DNA of 64,000 nt from Paramyrothecium sp. XJ0827. Taxonomy: Eukaryota; Ascomycota; Sordariomycetes; Hypocreales; Stachybotryaceae. The translations under genes and the position numbers were made by a program. A model generated the notes under the pieces. It made no database searches. It saw only the letters and a program-made list of their open reading frames with translations, and had not been told where the DNA came from. Below, one piece after another: positions 10,644 to 23,930 of this stretch. The stretch is taken from the NCBI GenBank assembly GCA_020881915.1, contig JAJFPB010000010.1:1922001-1986000 (forward strand), given 5' to 3'. Each line of letters opens with the position of its first letter. Position 1 is the first letter of the stretch.

Positions 10644-13582
10644 GCTCTTTCTTTTTGCGTCTTTGAGTGATTTACCCATCCGTCCTTGGGTGCTGAATGT
10701 AACGCATGCATCAAAGTAATTTCATTTTTGGCGATAAATGAATTTGAAGAAAGACGCTGAGCAATTATACTGGCAAGCCTGGTTATTCGTAGCATTTCCT
10801 TTTCCTAAGCGCTGGGTTGTTTTCGACTGTAGCAGGTTGGCATTCATGTTCTCGCTAGTCGTGTAGGTTTGATATGTCTTGCTCGGTATTAACCGAGACA
10901 ACCTAGTCAAAGTCGATCTCCAATTAAGCGAAACACAAAAGCTGGATGCGCTCGGCCTCTGCACGAGGCTCTTTTAGAGACGGAGCTTAATGGCTGTGTG
11001 GAGGGATGCTGGTGGCGAATTGGCTATGGCCGATTTAGCTCTCACCTTGCTACCACTCCGTGGACCAGGATGCCGCGAGGCAACGGAACGTGATGCATGG
11101 GACAAGGAGATTACAACACGATTACGGATATTAGACCAGGTTACAATACGGTCCCAACACTTTCTCCGAAATGGGAGTGAATTTGAGCCGATAGGACGAA
11201 AGTGCATTGCCGATCGAGCTGCTGATGCCAATGCACGCGCGGGCAGCAAGGAATATGTGTCTTGGCTATTTCCTCGAGCGTCCGCACCCAAGCAATACTG
11301 GTGCCTCCAGAGCTCGTAGGACACAATGACATGCAGGTCAGTCGTTCGAGTTGCTACCCCCATCCGGAAGGCGTTGGGGGCGTGCGTCTGTGTCGGGTCC
11401 CAGGCGGTTTGTCTGATGCTTGGCGGCAATCGACACAGACAGGATTGTAGATCCATGATCTGTGCCGCTGGCGATTGGTGTTTCCAGGGATTAACGCGGA
11501 CACAATTGGAATTCTGGGCTTTGGCGGTCATGCGGGCTTCAACGGTGGGAAGTGGGATTGACATGGATGATCTGCCGTATTGCATTCAATTGTGTGCACG
11601 TCTGCATGCTCGACTCGCGGTCGAGAAGCGCCCAGGCGGAGCAGGGTGAGGAGCTTGGGGGGCACGCTCAGGAAACCAGGTCCTGTTGTTCCCTTTGAAT
11701 GGAATGCCTCCCTGAGGGCCTGGGCCGACCGGCCGGGCTGACCTGGCCCGGTCGAGGCCACCAAACCATGCCCAGCCAGCCGATGCACAGCAGCCGGAGT
11801 GCGTTAGCGATCGCTTGACGACTAATGCTTTCCCCTCCCTCGGAACCCCCTTTGGTGGAGCGAGCGACTTCTGGACTGGCGGTTTGGCGCAACTGACGCG
11901 AGTGGCTGCCACGGGCGTGCGCCTTTCTCGCTGTGTCCATTTTGGTGCTGGATTAGGTAGCTTCCCATTGTTCCCCACCGCCCACCCGGCTCCAGATTCT
12001 CCTGCACCTCGTGGGGGGGGGATCTTGCTGCACTGCTCCTCTTCGTGGTCTCACGCCACCTGAGCCAGGCAGTTCGAATGTGAGCGAAGGGTGAGCTATT
12101 GTGGCGCAACCGTGCAGGCAATGGGGAGAGCGGGCTGGCTGGATAAATTGCTGAGGAGAAACGAAACGCATTTCCCTCGTGGCTTGCTGAAGGTCGGGCC
12201 GTGGGCACAGCAGCCCCCAGCAACCTGCCTGGGAGCGGCCTTGGTCTTGGACCAGGTCTTGGTCATGCCATGTTGGTCAAACGACATTGACCGCATGCCT
12301 TACGTGACCCGGCGATTGTGCTGACATATCGCTCGACGATCCAGTCTTGCCGCCGGTGCTGCACGGCTGAGCCTAAACAGTTATGGAGAGACGTCCCAGG
12401 GTCTTCTAGGTCTCTGGGTCTCTGGGTCCAAGGACAAGTCTCGGGGTCCACCGCAATTGGACACACACAAGCTGCGAGAGACGCACGTCACTCGCCCTTC
12501 GTCTCCTCCGTTTGACCTCGCCTCCACCGCTTTCGGAGCCTCGCGCCTCGTCACCTAGTCGCTGATGACAGCCACACCTCATTATCCAACTGCGGTCGTC
12601 GATATTTTTTCTCTTTCTTTTTGTGTTTAGTGCCGGGCGCTTGCGGTTGGTATGCAAGGTCGGTGGCATGGCCGAAACCACTGTGCGGTAAGCGATATTC
12701 GGCTGTACGGGACATGCGCGATGAGCCTCGCCATTCCTCTCGCAGTTGTGACCGCTTGGGTTGCAACATGATCGGAGTGCAGGTCGGAGATCGCTCTATG
12801 GCTCGACCTGGCACAGCACCGGAGCAAACGGGCCCCATGTAGAGAGATAAGGTGCCGACCTCTACGGTCCAAGATAGCGTCGTATACGGAACATGGCTCG
12901 TGCAAGCCGTCCAGCGCATACTGTACAGAGGCTTGTCACGGGTACCTCTCCTCTCGCCGACACGCCGAAAGGAGAAAGACAAAGCGACCTGGCCGGGCCT
13001 TTCTCTAACCTGTCTCTCCCCTTGCCTCCATCGTCACTAACAAAGCAAGGCTTTTTTTGTCTTTCGACCTTCTTTTTTGCCCCAGAAAAAACGGGCCCCA
13101 CAGCTCCGCCAAGCTCGCTCCGGGCGATTCCACGCAATTCCGCTTGCTGCAGGCAGGGACTCGTGGGTTGGGGAGGGGTGTAAATTGACCAATTTCAGCC
13201 AAATGTCGGTCCCTGCGGTCCTGCGGGAGGCGACCACTTCGGTTGCTCCACTAACCGGTACCGTTCGACCATGATTCATTCACAGCCTCCCCTATAAAGC
13301 CGGCCTCGTGTCCAGTTGACGCCTGCCTCCGCCGGTTTTTGTTTTTGTCCTATATCTTTCTCCTTTCCCTTGGACGACAACAAGGACCTCGTCCGTTCAT
13401 TTTGCCTTGGATCGCTGCGATTCTCGCTCACGTCGACCACATAACCGCGAGAGCGCTTACACGTACATACCTGTCTCTTCATCTTACCGCCACACCTTCC
13501 GGGTACTCAGCGTCTTTGCGTCGCTACTCGATCTCAATCCTAAACCACTACCGTCCTACTCCCTCTATCAACTTCCTCCATC
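10644..13582. other. gene-free stretch and AN1-gene promoter
   Basis: Nearly 3 kb between tRNA-His and the AN1-finger gene. Frames up to 203 codons occur (for example 10974-11585 on the minus strand), but they have no recognisable domain, overlap frames on the other strand, and look like chance. The last 250 bp before 13583 are pyrimidine-rich with a possible TATAAAG-like word near 13292 and probably form the AN1 gene's promoter and leader. Confidence 0.55.
10648..10656 (+). terminator. RNA polymerase III terminator of tRNA-His
   Basis: The sequence TTTCTTTTT, whose last five bases are an unbroken T run, begins five bases after the tRNA discriminator. A run of four or more T is the usual polymerase III stop signal. 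Confidence 0.75.
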
Positions 13583-13865
13583 ATGGCTCCCAAGCGAGTT
13601 CGATGCAACGCCAAGGAGTGCAGAGAGCCTGCCCAGCGCATTGTGGGAGACTGTGGCTTTTGCAACGGCCACTTCTGCGGCAAGCACCGTCTACTAGAAG
13701 ACCACAAGTGCACCGGGCTTGAAGACGTGAGTTTGCAAAACATCTCATGAGTGCTTTTAGAATCCTTGACTGACCCTGTTTTTTTTTTAGTGCAAGAAGC
13801 AGTCTCACGAGCGCAACGCTGCACAACTAGAGGCCGAGCGCACGCAGGTCATTCGAGGCGTCTAA
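13583..13865 (+). CDS. AN1-type zinc finger protein, 72 residues
   Basis: Exons 13583-13726 and 13791-13865 are joined across a 64-bp GTGAGT...TTTTTAG intron. The protein is one AN1 zinc finger with spacing C8-x4-C13-x10-C24-x2-C27-x4-C32-x2-H35-x5-H41-x-C43, followed by a short charged helix ending in IRGV. All eight metal ligands are present. AN1 fingers occur in ubiquitin- and proteasome-linked stress proteins, but this one has no A20 or ubiquitin domain, so only the fold can be stated. The ATG follows a TCATC context at the end of a pyrimidine-rich leader. The gene is easy to miss because exon 1 alone reads through into the intron to a stop. Confidence 0.9.
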
Positions 13866-15344
13866 ACACCGACTGCCGCCACCCCAACATCTTCCCCCCT
13901 CAACCGTCAAAGCTCCGACATCCTCCTCACACCAAGGATGCTACCGCCGATCCGCCATTTCCTATCCTTGACGGCAGGGGGGCGGTCACCAAACAAACAT
14001 AATGCGCTTTTTAAAACCAAACAACTACGAATTACATGAAACTCTTTGCGTTTACTTTGCGAGCGGGATCCTTGGGCAAACGACTGCAGTGGAGGCTGCG
14101 GCCTATTCCTGGGGAGGAGTTCAGTTCAGTTCCCGACAGGCGTACCCAGACGCCGTTGTATTCTAGCAGGGTTGCTTCTGGGGCAGAGCGAGTGTCACAA
14201 TGGCGTACCGGGCATACATATTGTTTATTCATTTCCTGCATTTTTATGCACCTCTGCAGCTTAGCTGAGACCCATGTGGTTGAATTTCCAGATTTATTGA
14301 TTCCAAAACCCGCAGCCATATGCCCTCATTTTCCATATTGTGACACGTCACGGACTTCATGCCTAACGAACCACCTTGACCAAGGCAATAAGCTTGCCGT
14401 GCGTTGCGCCAGGTCTGACACCGACTACTCCCGAAAGTGCCGTGTTAGCTCCGTAAAAGACTGTTGTCCCCTTGTCGGGGGCGTGCGTCCATGGAAAAGA
14501 GGATGCATAACGGACATGTGACCAAGCAGAGCTACTACGACGACCACCGCCAATGCTTGATTCATTGAGCCACTAGCGCTGGCTGCTCTTGGCCAAGCTT
14601 CTCGACTCAGCATCAGGCATTCCTGCATCTCTGGTCCTATTTTTCATTCGGTGGTAGATCGTGCTTGATACGAGCGAACAGGATCGAATGGTGTAGCCTG
14701 ACTAGTTATTGCGCAAGTGCGAGGGGCTATCGGCTGCAATTGGACCCTTGCAGCGATGGGGAGGCACAGGGAACACGGCCAAAAAGCAATGTTGAAAAAA
14801 GGAAACTCGAGACCTGAAAGCTGGACGTACGATGTGCCCTCACGTGCGTGCATGTACAGTGCTGGTGTGTTGCGTCCAGCCTCTTCATTCCCCAATTCCT
14901 TTGCACGAGGCAATATCCCATCTAGGCAGGAAGCTTGACGGATTTGGCCAAGGCGATGCAGGCGACGGCACGGCCCAAAACCCCATATGCAATCGCTCAT
15001 CGATGCATGAGGTAAGCCACCCAGAGTAAGCTTCATATTTCATACCCATGGCCAGATACAAAGGACAGGCCAAACATGACTCGGCTGTGACGAGACAGGG
15101 CAGCTATGCATCTCTAAGCGCAGCGAGCCCCATGGATTTAAACCCCGCTACTCCTACGTGGCTGGAGGAGCTTGCCCACCCCAACACTCGCCGACGACTG
15201 GATTGCAACTACTGGTGTGTGTGTGCTGTTGTTGTCCGTGCTGCTGCTGGCGTCGCAACTACAGCACACCGCATCAAGCATTAATAACAAAGCGGACCGT
15301 GAGCCAGTGGGCGGCAGCGGCCACTATCACGGGTGCCAACCATG
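13866..15344. other. intergenic, nothing recognised
   Basis: Lies between the 3' ends of the convergent AN1-finger gene (+) and the endonuclease III gene (-). It probably holds both 3' untranslated regions. No coding frame, RNA gene or repeat is supported. Confidence 0.5.
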
Positions 15345-16709
15345 TCATCTCGGCACTGCTTCGTTCGCCACCTCTTCCTTCACCACCATCTCCTCCTTGA
15401 CGTGCTCCGTCTTGATAATCGACCCGTCAGCTTCTAGCTTGATCTGCTCCTCCTTGATTCTGCGTCCTTCAATCACCTTCTTGCGCTCCGCGGCCTTACA
15501 TAAGCCCTGCAACCCAAGATCGCATATACCACACTTGCGTCCCACTGGGAGGCACACCGTCTGGCCAAATCCGACCAATAGATGGTTAATCTCTCGCCAC
15601 TTGTCGTGCGGCAGCCATGACTGCAGCGCCAGCCGTGTCTCCTCCGGGGTCTTGGTCTTGTTCCAACCCCAGAGATTCGTGATTCGTGCTACGTGAACAT
15701 CAACTCCCTGGAGACGTAAATTAGCAGCTGATTAGCAGCAGGGTAGCACCGGATGAGCAAAGGATGAGCATCGTCTCCGCCACCCTGCCGGCGCGTGTAG
15801 TAGCGGGTACTTACGATCCCCTCGACGCGGTTCCAAGCGACTGTCATACACAGATAAGCCATCTTTGGCCCAACTCCGGGCAGCGACGTCAGGCCCTCGA
15901 TCGTATCGGGGATGTCTCCATTCCATTTGTCCCGTATGATCTCGGCAGCTTGCTTGATGTACCTGAGAGTTCGGTCAGCAAATATCTTTCAGACGCCTAG
16001 TAGAAGTGATGTCAGACTTGGTCTTGTTGTTGTGGAAGCCAACTGCCCAGATCAGCTCGTTCAGCAGCTTTGGATCTACCGCAAGAACATTCTCCAAATT
16101 GAGGCCTACAGGCGCCCCCGGTTTGTACGCCGGCAGTTCCGTTTGAAGCCTCTTCATAACCACTGCGTTCACCGTGTCCTTTGTCTGGCTTGACATCATG
16201 AGCGATATGAGGGTGTGGAATCGCTGGTCCTTCTCGGACGCTTGACGATCGGCGAGCCGCTCGCAGCCCATTGTGTCCACAGCAGCACCGTGTGCAGGGC
16301 CGCCTGGGGCCCGCATCTTCCTGACTGCATTGTACATTTCCTCCCAATCCGATGGTGGCGCTATCGTCTCTTCCCCCGTGGCTGCGTCTGTTGTCTTGTG
16401 GGCGGGCTTGCGGACGCGACGCGGTGCCTTGGAGGCCGGAGGCGACGGTGGCAACGCGACATCGTCGACGCGTTCGATCTTAATCTTGCTCGCTACCGGC
16501 GATGAAGGGCTCTTCTTGCGTCGTTTGGCAGGAGGACCACCAAGATCCTCGATGTCGACATTTCGCGAAACGTCGTCCTCGGAGTTTGGCGAAGTGGCAA
16601 GTGCGAATCGTGCTAGGGATGCTCGTGTGGTTCGACGCGGAGCCGACGGCGAATCGGTAGCTCGGTTGAAGAGCTTGGAGGTGTCCCTCGACACTCTGGA
16701 AGTACGCAT
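15345..16709 (-). CDS. NTH1: endonuclease III homologue (DNA glycosylase/AP lyase)
   Basis: Base-excision repair enzyme that removes oxidised pyrimidines and nicks abasic sites, acting in nucleus and/or mitochondria. Exons 16709-16018, 15962-15815 and 15707-15345 give 400 residues. The N-terminal 130 residues are basic and low-complexity, with a [13 protein letters not shown] nuclear signal near residue 59. The core has the helix-hairpin-helix LPGVGPKMA with catalytic Lys264, and the VDVHV motif with catalytic Asp283. The iron-sulfur loop is Cys332, 339, 342 and 350 (C-x6-C-x2-C-x7-C; the last gap is two longer than in the bacterial enzyme). The C-terminal tail is lysine/glutamate-rich. Intron 1 uses an unusual GTCTGA donor, required to keep the frame. 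The next gene on the same strand, SFA1, lies about 520 bp upstream. Confidence 0.95.
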
Positions 16710-17225
16710 CCTGTGTTCCTCCTCTCAACCAAAAGCTCTATGATAGATTGCGCTGCAAACACTCCATGACTAAAACAAAGACTCAGGGAACATCACAATA
16801 AGGTAGACAAGATTGAATTAGTTACAGGGTTCCGCGCGGAAGCGTCCCGAGACCATGGGTGCCACACTGCAGCTAGTCCCATTTTAGCCACTGTTCTGTC
16901 TGGAACCGTGAGGGCGGGCAGGTGCTTGTTGTGGAAGCTTCAATCAAGTAACACAAGATAGCCGTATGTCTAAACTTATCTGTCTTGGACGATCTGGCTT
17001 CGGCCAGTGCTCAGAGTGATATCTATAGCTGGTCTCAAGCAATGGAAAGAAAGACTGGTCGAGGAAATGTACAGACCAACGACGCCGGCCATCAAGGTAC
17101 GCAGAGCTCGTTACGAATATAAATCACCCGGAGCGCCCACCAGTCAAGCTTGGGATTCTGATTCGATTGAATTAAGATCATCGACCGCTGCATTTGCTAC
17201 ATTTTGTCATTCCTAAGAACTTTTT
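16710..17225. other. NTH1 upstream region
   Basis: Spacer between the SFA1 stop and the NTH1 start, both on the minus strand. It should contain the NTH1 promoter and the SFA1 3' end. No gene or repeat seen. Confidence 0.5.
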
Positions 17226-18624
<1,399 letters not shown>

Positions 18625-20059
18625 TGCGATTGTCCGTTTGATTCTACACTCTTGACTGTTGCAGAATTCAGTTGCGACGTTTCTGAAAGCAATCGGGAAG
18701 CTTCAACCTTAAAACAGGTGGGCGGGCTTGGGATGATAAATGAGGAGCAAGAGTTTGGTGACGACAGATCCCGATCACCGAGAACGCCGTGAAGCTACAA
18801 GCCATCTACCCCACTGCGGGGTGCAACCATTTCCAAGTGATTCTATAGACGTGCATCACCATGACTGCAAACGCTCTGTTCGGTGCCCGAGCCGATACGT
18901 GGCCAAGCTCACGAGGCCCATGAACTTAGAACTGCCGTCGTAGGTTTTCTTCGTATCGTTGCCTTTCCGTAGCAATCCAAGCAGTGCCGGTTTGGAGACC
19001 TCCAATGACCTACTGGGGCCAAGACTGGACCCGGCAGCTTCGATCTCCGTATCACTCTTATCGAAAGAATGCTCGGCGCTGTTCCGGCATCGCTGTGGAT
19101 CGCATTAAACGGTTGACAGCCTGACTCTTGGCGGGAAAAATCAGCTGCACCAGGTGTCAAAGCAGCTCTGAAATAGGATGCATGCTCGGGAAGACTCTAC
19201 GGCATTCGGGATATGCATTTGCCAAGAGGAAGAGCCCCGCAGCAATCCTCATCACAAGCGTGATTTCACTGGTCTGGAATGTGTTTGGATCTACTGATTG
19301 TGACTCAGCTACTTTAGACTGAGCTTCCGAGCGCAACCGTGCCTTGTTAGTATGCTTCGCGACATTGATAACAAGATCGATCGATTCTGCCTGACACGAC
19401 CTACCGGGGTAGGGGACATTGATGGCAATTGTCATTGGATAGTGAATTGAGAGATTCTTTTTTTGTCTTTAACTACCTTGTTGCCGTCATATCACGCACG
19501 GAAGTCCTCCTGATCTCCCCGTGTCCAAATTCTGTCTAACCCTCTCCCCATTTTGGCAAGTTTCGTCCAGGGGCAGCTCTATGTTCACATGTAAAGATTT
19601 GTTCATCTCAAATTGTTTAACTATGAGCATTACATATATCAAACCATTTTACAAGAACTCATCCCACCACCTATCGCACTTTCAGGTATCTCAGATCAGA
19701 CAATGTGAAGCTAAAAGTAAAGCTAATAATGCCCATCATGACCTATGGATGCTGTAGTGACGACCGGCTAAACCCCGGGAGGCTGAAGTCTGCCGCAGGT
19801 CGCGTCCCACCTGGGCAATGCTTTGTCTGGATAGCTCCAAAAAATATCCAAACGCGCTGCACAGAGGTCAGCTAACAAACAACCATCCACAACCTCCATG
19901 CCACATTGAATCCCTGGGCGAGCTTGCTCTCACATGCCTAGCGCCGGTCACGACAGGCGAGCTCCGCGGAACATTCGCGCATGACCGCGACGACACCTGC
20001 TCAACAACCCTAAAAGCTGAGAGCCTGAACCAGCAAACGAAACACAACAGTCCACCATC
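18625..20059. other. divergent promoter region, SFA1 / NUP85
   Basis: A 1.4-kb gap between the divergent starts of SFA1 (-) and NUP85 (+). Only short, overlapping frames are present. No binding site can be named with confidence. Confidence 0.5.
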
Positions 20060-23000
20060 ATGGCGGCGCACCGCTTCTTCGTTCCTGATTCGAGCCCGCC
20101 GTCAAGCCCAGCGCCGTCGACGCCCGACAAGAAGCCCCATGGCTCAGGCTTCTCCTTCCTCGGCGAGAACCCCTCGACGACTCCCGCAGGGCCGCCTCCG
20201 TCTTCTGCTGCATCGTTTACTCCAGCCGGCGCGCCCTCCGATTCCTATCTAGGGAGCTCAATTATGCGTGGGGTCACCAGTACGAAGCCGTTGAATTTTG
20301 GTGTGCAATCCCAGGGAAGTGCATCAGGCAAAAATCTTTTCGGGCGACTTGACAGCTCCAATGTACCGCTTGGTCGCTCCATCAGAGGGAGAGGCAGGCA
20401 GCCTTCTGGCCTCAGCCGACAGTTTAGCGCCAACGACGACGACGAAGATGAGGAAGATGATGCCGAGGATGAGGACGCGGAGGGCGAAGATGAACTACCG
20501 CCACCGCGTACAAGCTTATTCCGGAGCTCGGTAAATTTTCGTGGCCACGGCGCTAACGATCAATCCGAGGACGATATGGAAGCAGAAATAGAACGATATA
20601 TTGATGCTGACATTGCCGCGGAAGAAGACGCTGAGGGTGAGGATGAAGAAGAAGATGACAATGAAGGCGAAGAAGACTCCGAGGAGGAAGCGGAAGAGGA
20701 GGAAGAAGAAGAGGAAGAAGAAGAGGGAGAGGAGGATGAAGAGGAAACGGGTGTTCAAGGCTCCGAGGACGGCGATATGTTTCTTAATATGAGACACGAC
20801 GACCGGCCATATGGACAACCTGTCATTGGCGACGAGACAGATTTGATGGTCATGAGCGTGGCGGGAGCGACAGACCGCATCCGTCAGGAGGCCGAGAGCC
20901 TCTATCGCAGGTCAACTCGTCCTGGCTCCAACCGAGGGCGAGGATTGCAGTTTGCCACCATCGCCAAAGACACCTACACGCGGCAAGATGTGGCTCGACT
21001 CAGTGAGCCGAGTCGCTTGATCTTGAGGACAGAGAACCTAGTATGCCGACTCTACGATGAGGGTGTGGGAACGGAAGACGACGCCGAGAAATTGGACAAC
21101 TCTTTGGCGAACATTAGCCACCAACTTGTCAGGCTATGGAATGACTATGTTGAAGAGCTGCCTACCCCCGAAGGCGAAGATTTCGCAACCATTGGTCCCG
21201 GAACAAATGCTGAGCCGTTTGAGAAAGCGGCCTTCATTGCCCACCTCATCCTCCGAATGCATCACACCAGATTTGATAGCGAGACTGGCGATGAAAAGGC
21301 CCCGCCATTACCCGAGATCCTTTTCGACTGGCTGCAGGCGAGCCACAACCTGTACCCCGACCAACTACGTGAAATCAGTCGCTACCGGCCAAGTCCAGCA
21401 TGCCATGGTCTGTACTGGCAAACGCTGCGCTGCGCTCTGTTGCGTGGCGACGTGAAGGGAGCATGCGAACTTTTGAAAAATGCTGGCTGGGAGAACGTCC
21501 GAAAGGGTCCTCGTGGAGACAAGGCTTACACGGGGAAAGCGCTCGACAACGTTCGGCGGTTTGCAGCTGCCACGGCGGAGACATTGGAAAAGTGCCCAGG
21601 CACCCGATCTGACTGGGATGTCTGGAACAGTAACTGGACGCTCTTCCGTGTACAAGCACGCGGAGCCCTTGACCGCATGACCTTGTTTGCCGAAGGTAAG
21701 GATGTTAGTTTCCAGGACTCATACCAGGAGGAATACCTTCCAGAAGGAGAGTCACTATCAACCATGGCAAAGAAGGCATCCAGTCAAATCCCGTGGGAAA
21801 TTTACGAAAACCTACAAACCATCTATGGCATCGTCCTAGGCAACACCGAAGCAATAATGGAGACGGCCCAGGACTGGTGCGAAGCCACCATTGGATTGTT
21901 CGGTTGGTGGGACGATGGCGTACAGCACCAGAAGAGCTTATACGCCTCGCGGTCCAGGGACCTCCTTACGTCGATGGCTCAGACTCCCAGCTCCAACGAC
22001 TACTTCGATCGCCTTACTTCCGCGTTCCATCTCGTTCTGGGCTCGGACCTGAACCCCAACACCCTCAATCCCGTGGAGATTGCCATTGCATCTGCATTTG
22101 AAAGAGATGCCAATGCTGTGATCGGTCTTCTGAGAATGTGGTCTCTGCCTGTTGCGTGCTCAGTTGCTGAAATCGCCTCGCTGGGTCAATGGCTTCCCCC
22201 GCCTGAGGCGATGCCGCCCCTACCTGCTGGAGACCTCGACATGGACGACTTAGCACTCCTGGGTGTGACCCAACCCACGTCTGATGAAGTAGAAGGCATC
22301 AAAGACACGACTCTCGTAACCTATGCACGAGAGTTGGCCGGAATCGAGCAACTATCTGAGGAGAGGGCTGGGTGGGAAATGGCAATTCAAGTGCTTGGCC
22401 GCATGGACCTGCCAGAAAAGTCAGAGGAGACAGTCAGCGAATTGCTTCGAGACTTATTGGCGACCCTAGACGAGCACTCGGGCAAGACAGTGGACAAGAT
22501 GTGGCGGATTCTCAACGACCTTGGCATGATAAATTTTGCCGAGGAAACAGCAGAGGTAAGCACCGCCGCCCACGACAAAGTTGTAGGACAGAACAAGGCT
22601 AATCATTGACCAGACTTTCGCCGAAATTCTCTCCAAAGAATCGCATCGATACGGGGAGGCACTGTGGTATTTCGCCCTGTCCCACCGCCCAGACAAGGTC
22701 CGGGAAGTTCTCAATCTTCTCATGTCCTACTCTTTGGTGCAGTCTACGGCGTATCCATTGGATAAGGATCTCGACAATGATCTAAAGAATCTCCTTGAGA
22801 AGCGGACTGAGACGCTTGAGAGGTTCGCTAAGCAGGACTTGGAAGCGGCGCAGCTCCTAGGTCGCATGCTGAGTGGCTACGCCACGCTGCGTAAGTTTTA
22901 CGACCTGAGAGACGAGAACAATCTCGGGGCAATGGGACCCTACAAGGCCTTGACGATCAAGAAGCAAGCCGCCACTGCTCTTGTCGCAGTTATTTCGAGT

Positions 23001-23510
23001 GCAGACGACAACATCCGTGGAGGATTATACGACGAGACAAGAGATGCTGTCGTCAGTGAGGACTTCCTTCTGGCGCTACTTGGCGAAGCGACCGTGTTCA
23101 TCAACCAGTCGCCAGCTGTCATTACGCTGGAGCAAATCGACGTAATGCTCAAAGCTATCGAAGACCTCCAGACCGTTGGATCGCGCGTTTACACGGTTTG
23201 CGAGGAATTCTTCAGCTTGGTACTGTCATCAGGACAAGGCCTCAAGGGATCGACGCCGGCAGATTTGATGACGAAGTCGACCACCTCCTTGAGCGGGAGC
23301 AGTTACATGATGAGTGGTAGCTCCATGCTAATCAACCATATGCACAAGTCAGTTGCATCGGGTGGCAAGGTCGAGCGAGGATGGGACTGGCGCAAGGAGT
23401 GGGCCGCCAGCACGAAGGGCGAGGACGTCCTGCGAAAGCTCCGCCTGGGCCTGGCCAAGGATCTGGCATCTCTGTGGCTGCAGGATGCGGATGGAGTTGC
23501 GCTGTTCTGA
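20060..23510 (+). CDS. NUP85: nucleoporin Nup85
   Basis: Scaffold component of the Y-shaped Nup84/Nup107 complex of the nuclear pore. Exons 20060-22555 and 22614-23510 join across a 58-bp GTAAGC...ACCAG intron to give 1130 residues. The first 290 residues are a low-complexity Ser/Pro and acidic extension; residues about 190-232 are almost unbroken Glu/Asp, encoded by a purine run. The alpha-helical remainder (about 290-1120) matches the Nup85 layout: a YGEALWYFALS helix followed by late helices around ATALVAVISS and ITLEQIDVMLKAIEDLQ. Assignment rests on remembered similarity to the human and fungal Nup85 C-terminal helices, so the helical nucleoporin class is surer than the exact name. The next gene, the Aco2-type aconitase, starts 420 bp downstream on the same strand. 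Confidence 0.88.
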
Positions 23511-23930
23511 GCATTTGAGCAAGTCTGGGTTTGAGTATATAATGCGCGCAGAGGGACTGTTGTAGGATATCAATAGATGAGTCTGGCGCGCCGTGAGGAG
23601 ACTTCACGAAAGCGCTTTCTGGTAACAAGACGTCACTGTGATTGTTTGATTGTAGACCGCAGAGTGATCCGCAGAGTGATGTTGAATATCTTGCTTCGAA
23701 CAAACAAAATGCACTCCTTTTAAGGATTGCGAGAACTCCCCTTAGCTCGGGCCTAGGAGCTTTCAGTCCGTAGAGCTTCTCCCGGGCCGCCCCACAGTTC
23801 CCCGGAATTCACAAATGCTAAACTCCAATCCGATATCGCTGATTGCCAATCCCCAAAAAATTTCCCCCCACTAAAACCAGCAACCGACACGCTGCGAATT
23901 TGTCGCGTGGGCATACGAAAAAGACACAAA
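23511..23930. other. NUP85-ACO2 spacer
   Basis: A 420-bp spacer between tandem genes, holding the NUP85 3' end and the aconitase promoter. No other feature seen. Confidence 0.5.

Noticed and set aside
10974..11585. 203-codon minus-strand frame
   Set aside because: No domain, scattered Ser/Arg/Cys composition, and overlapping frames on the opposite strand. No splice partner found.
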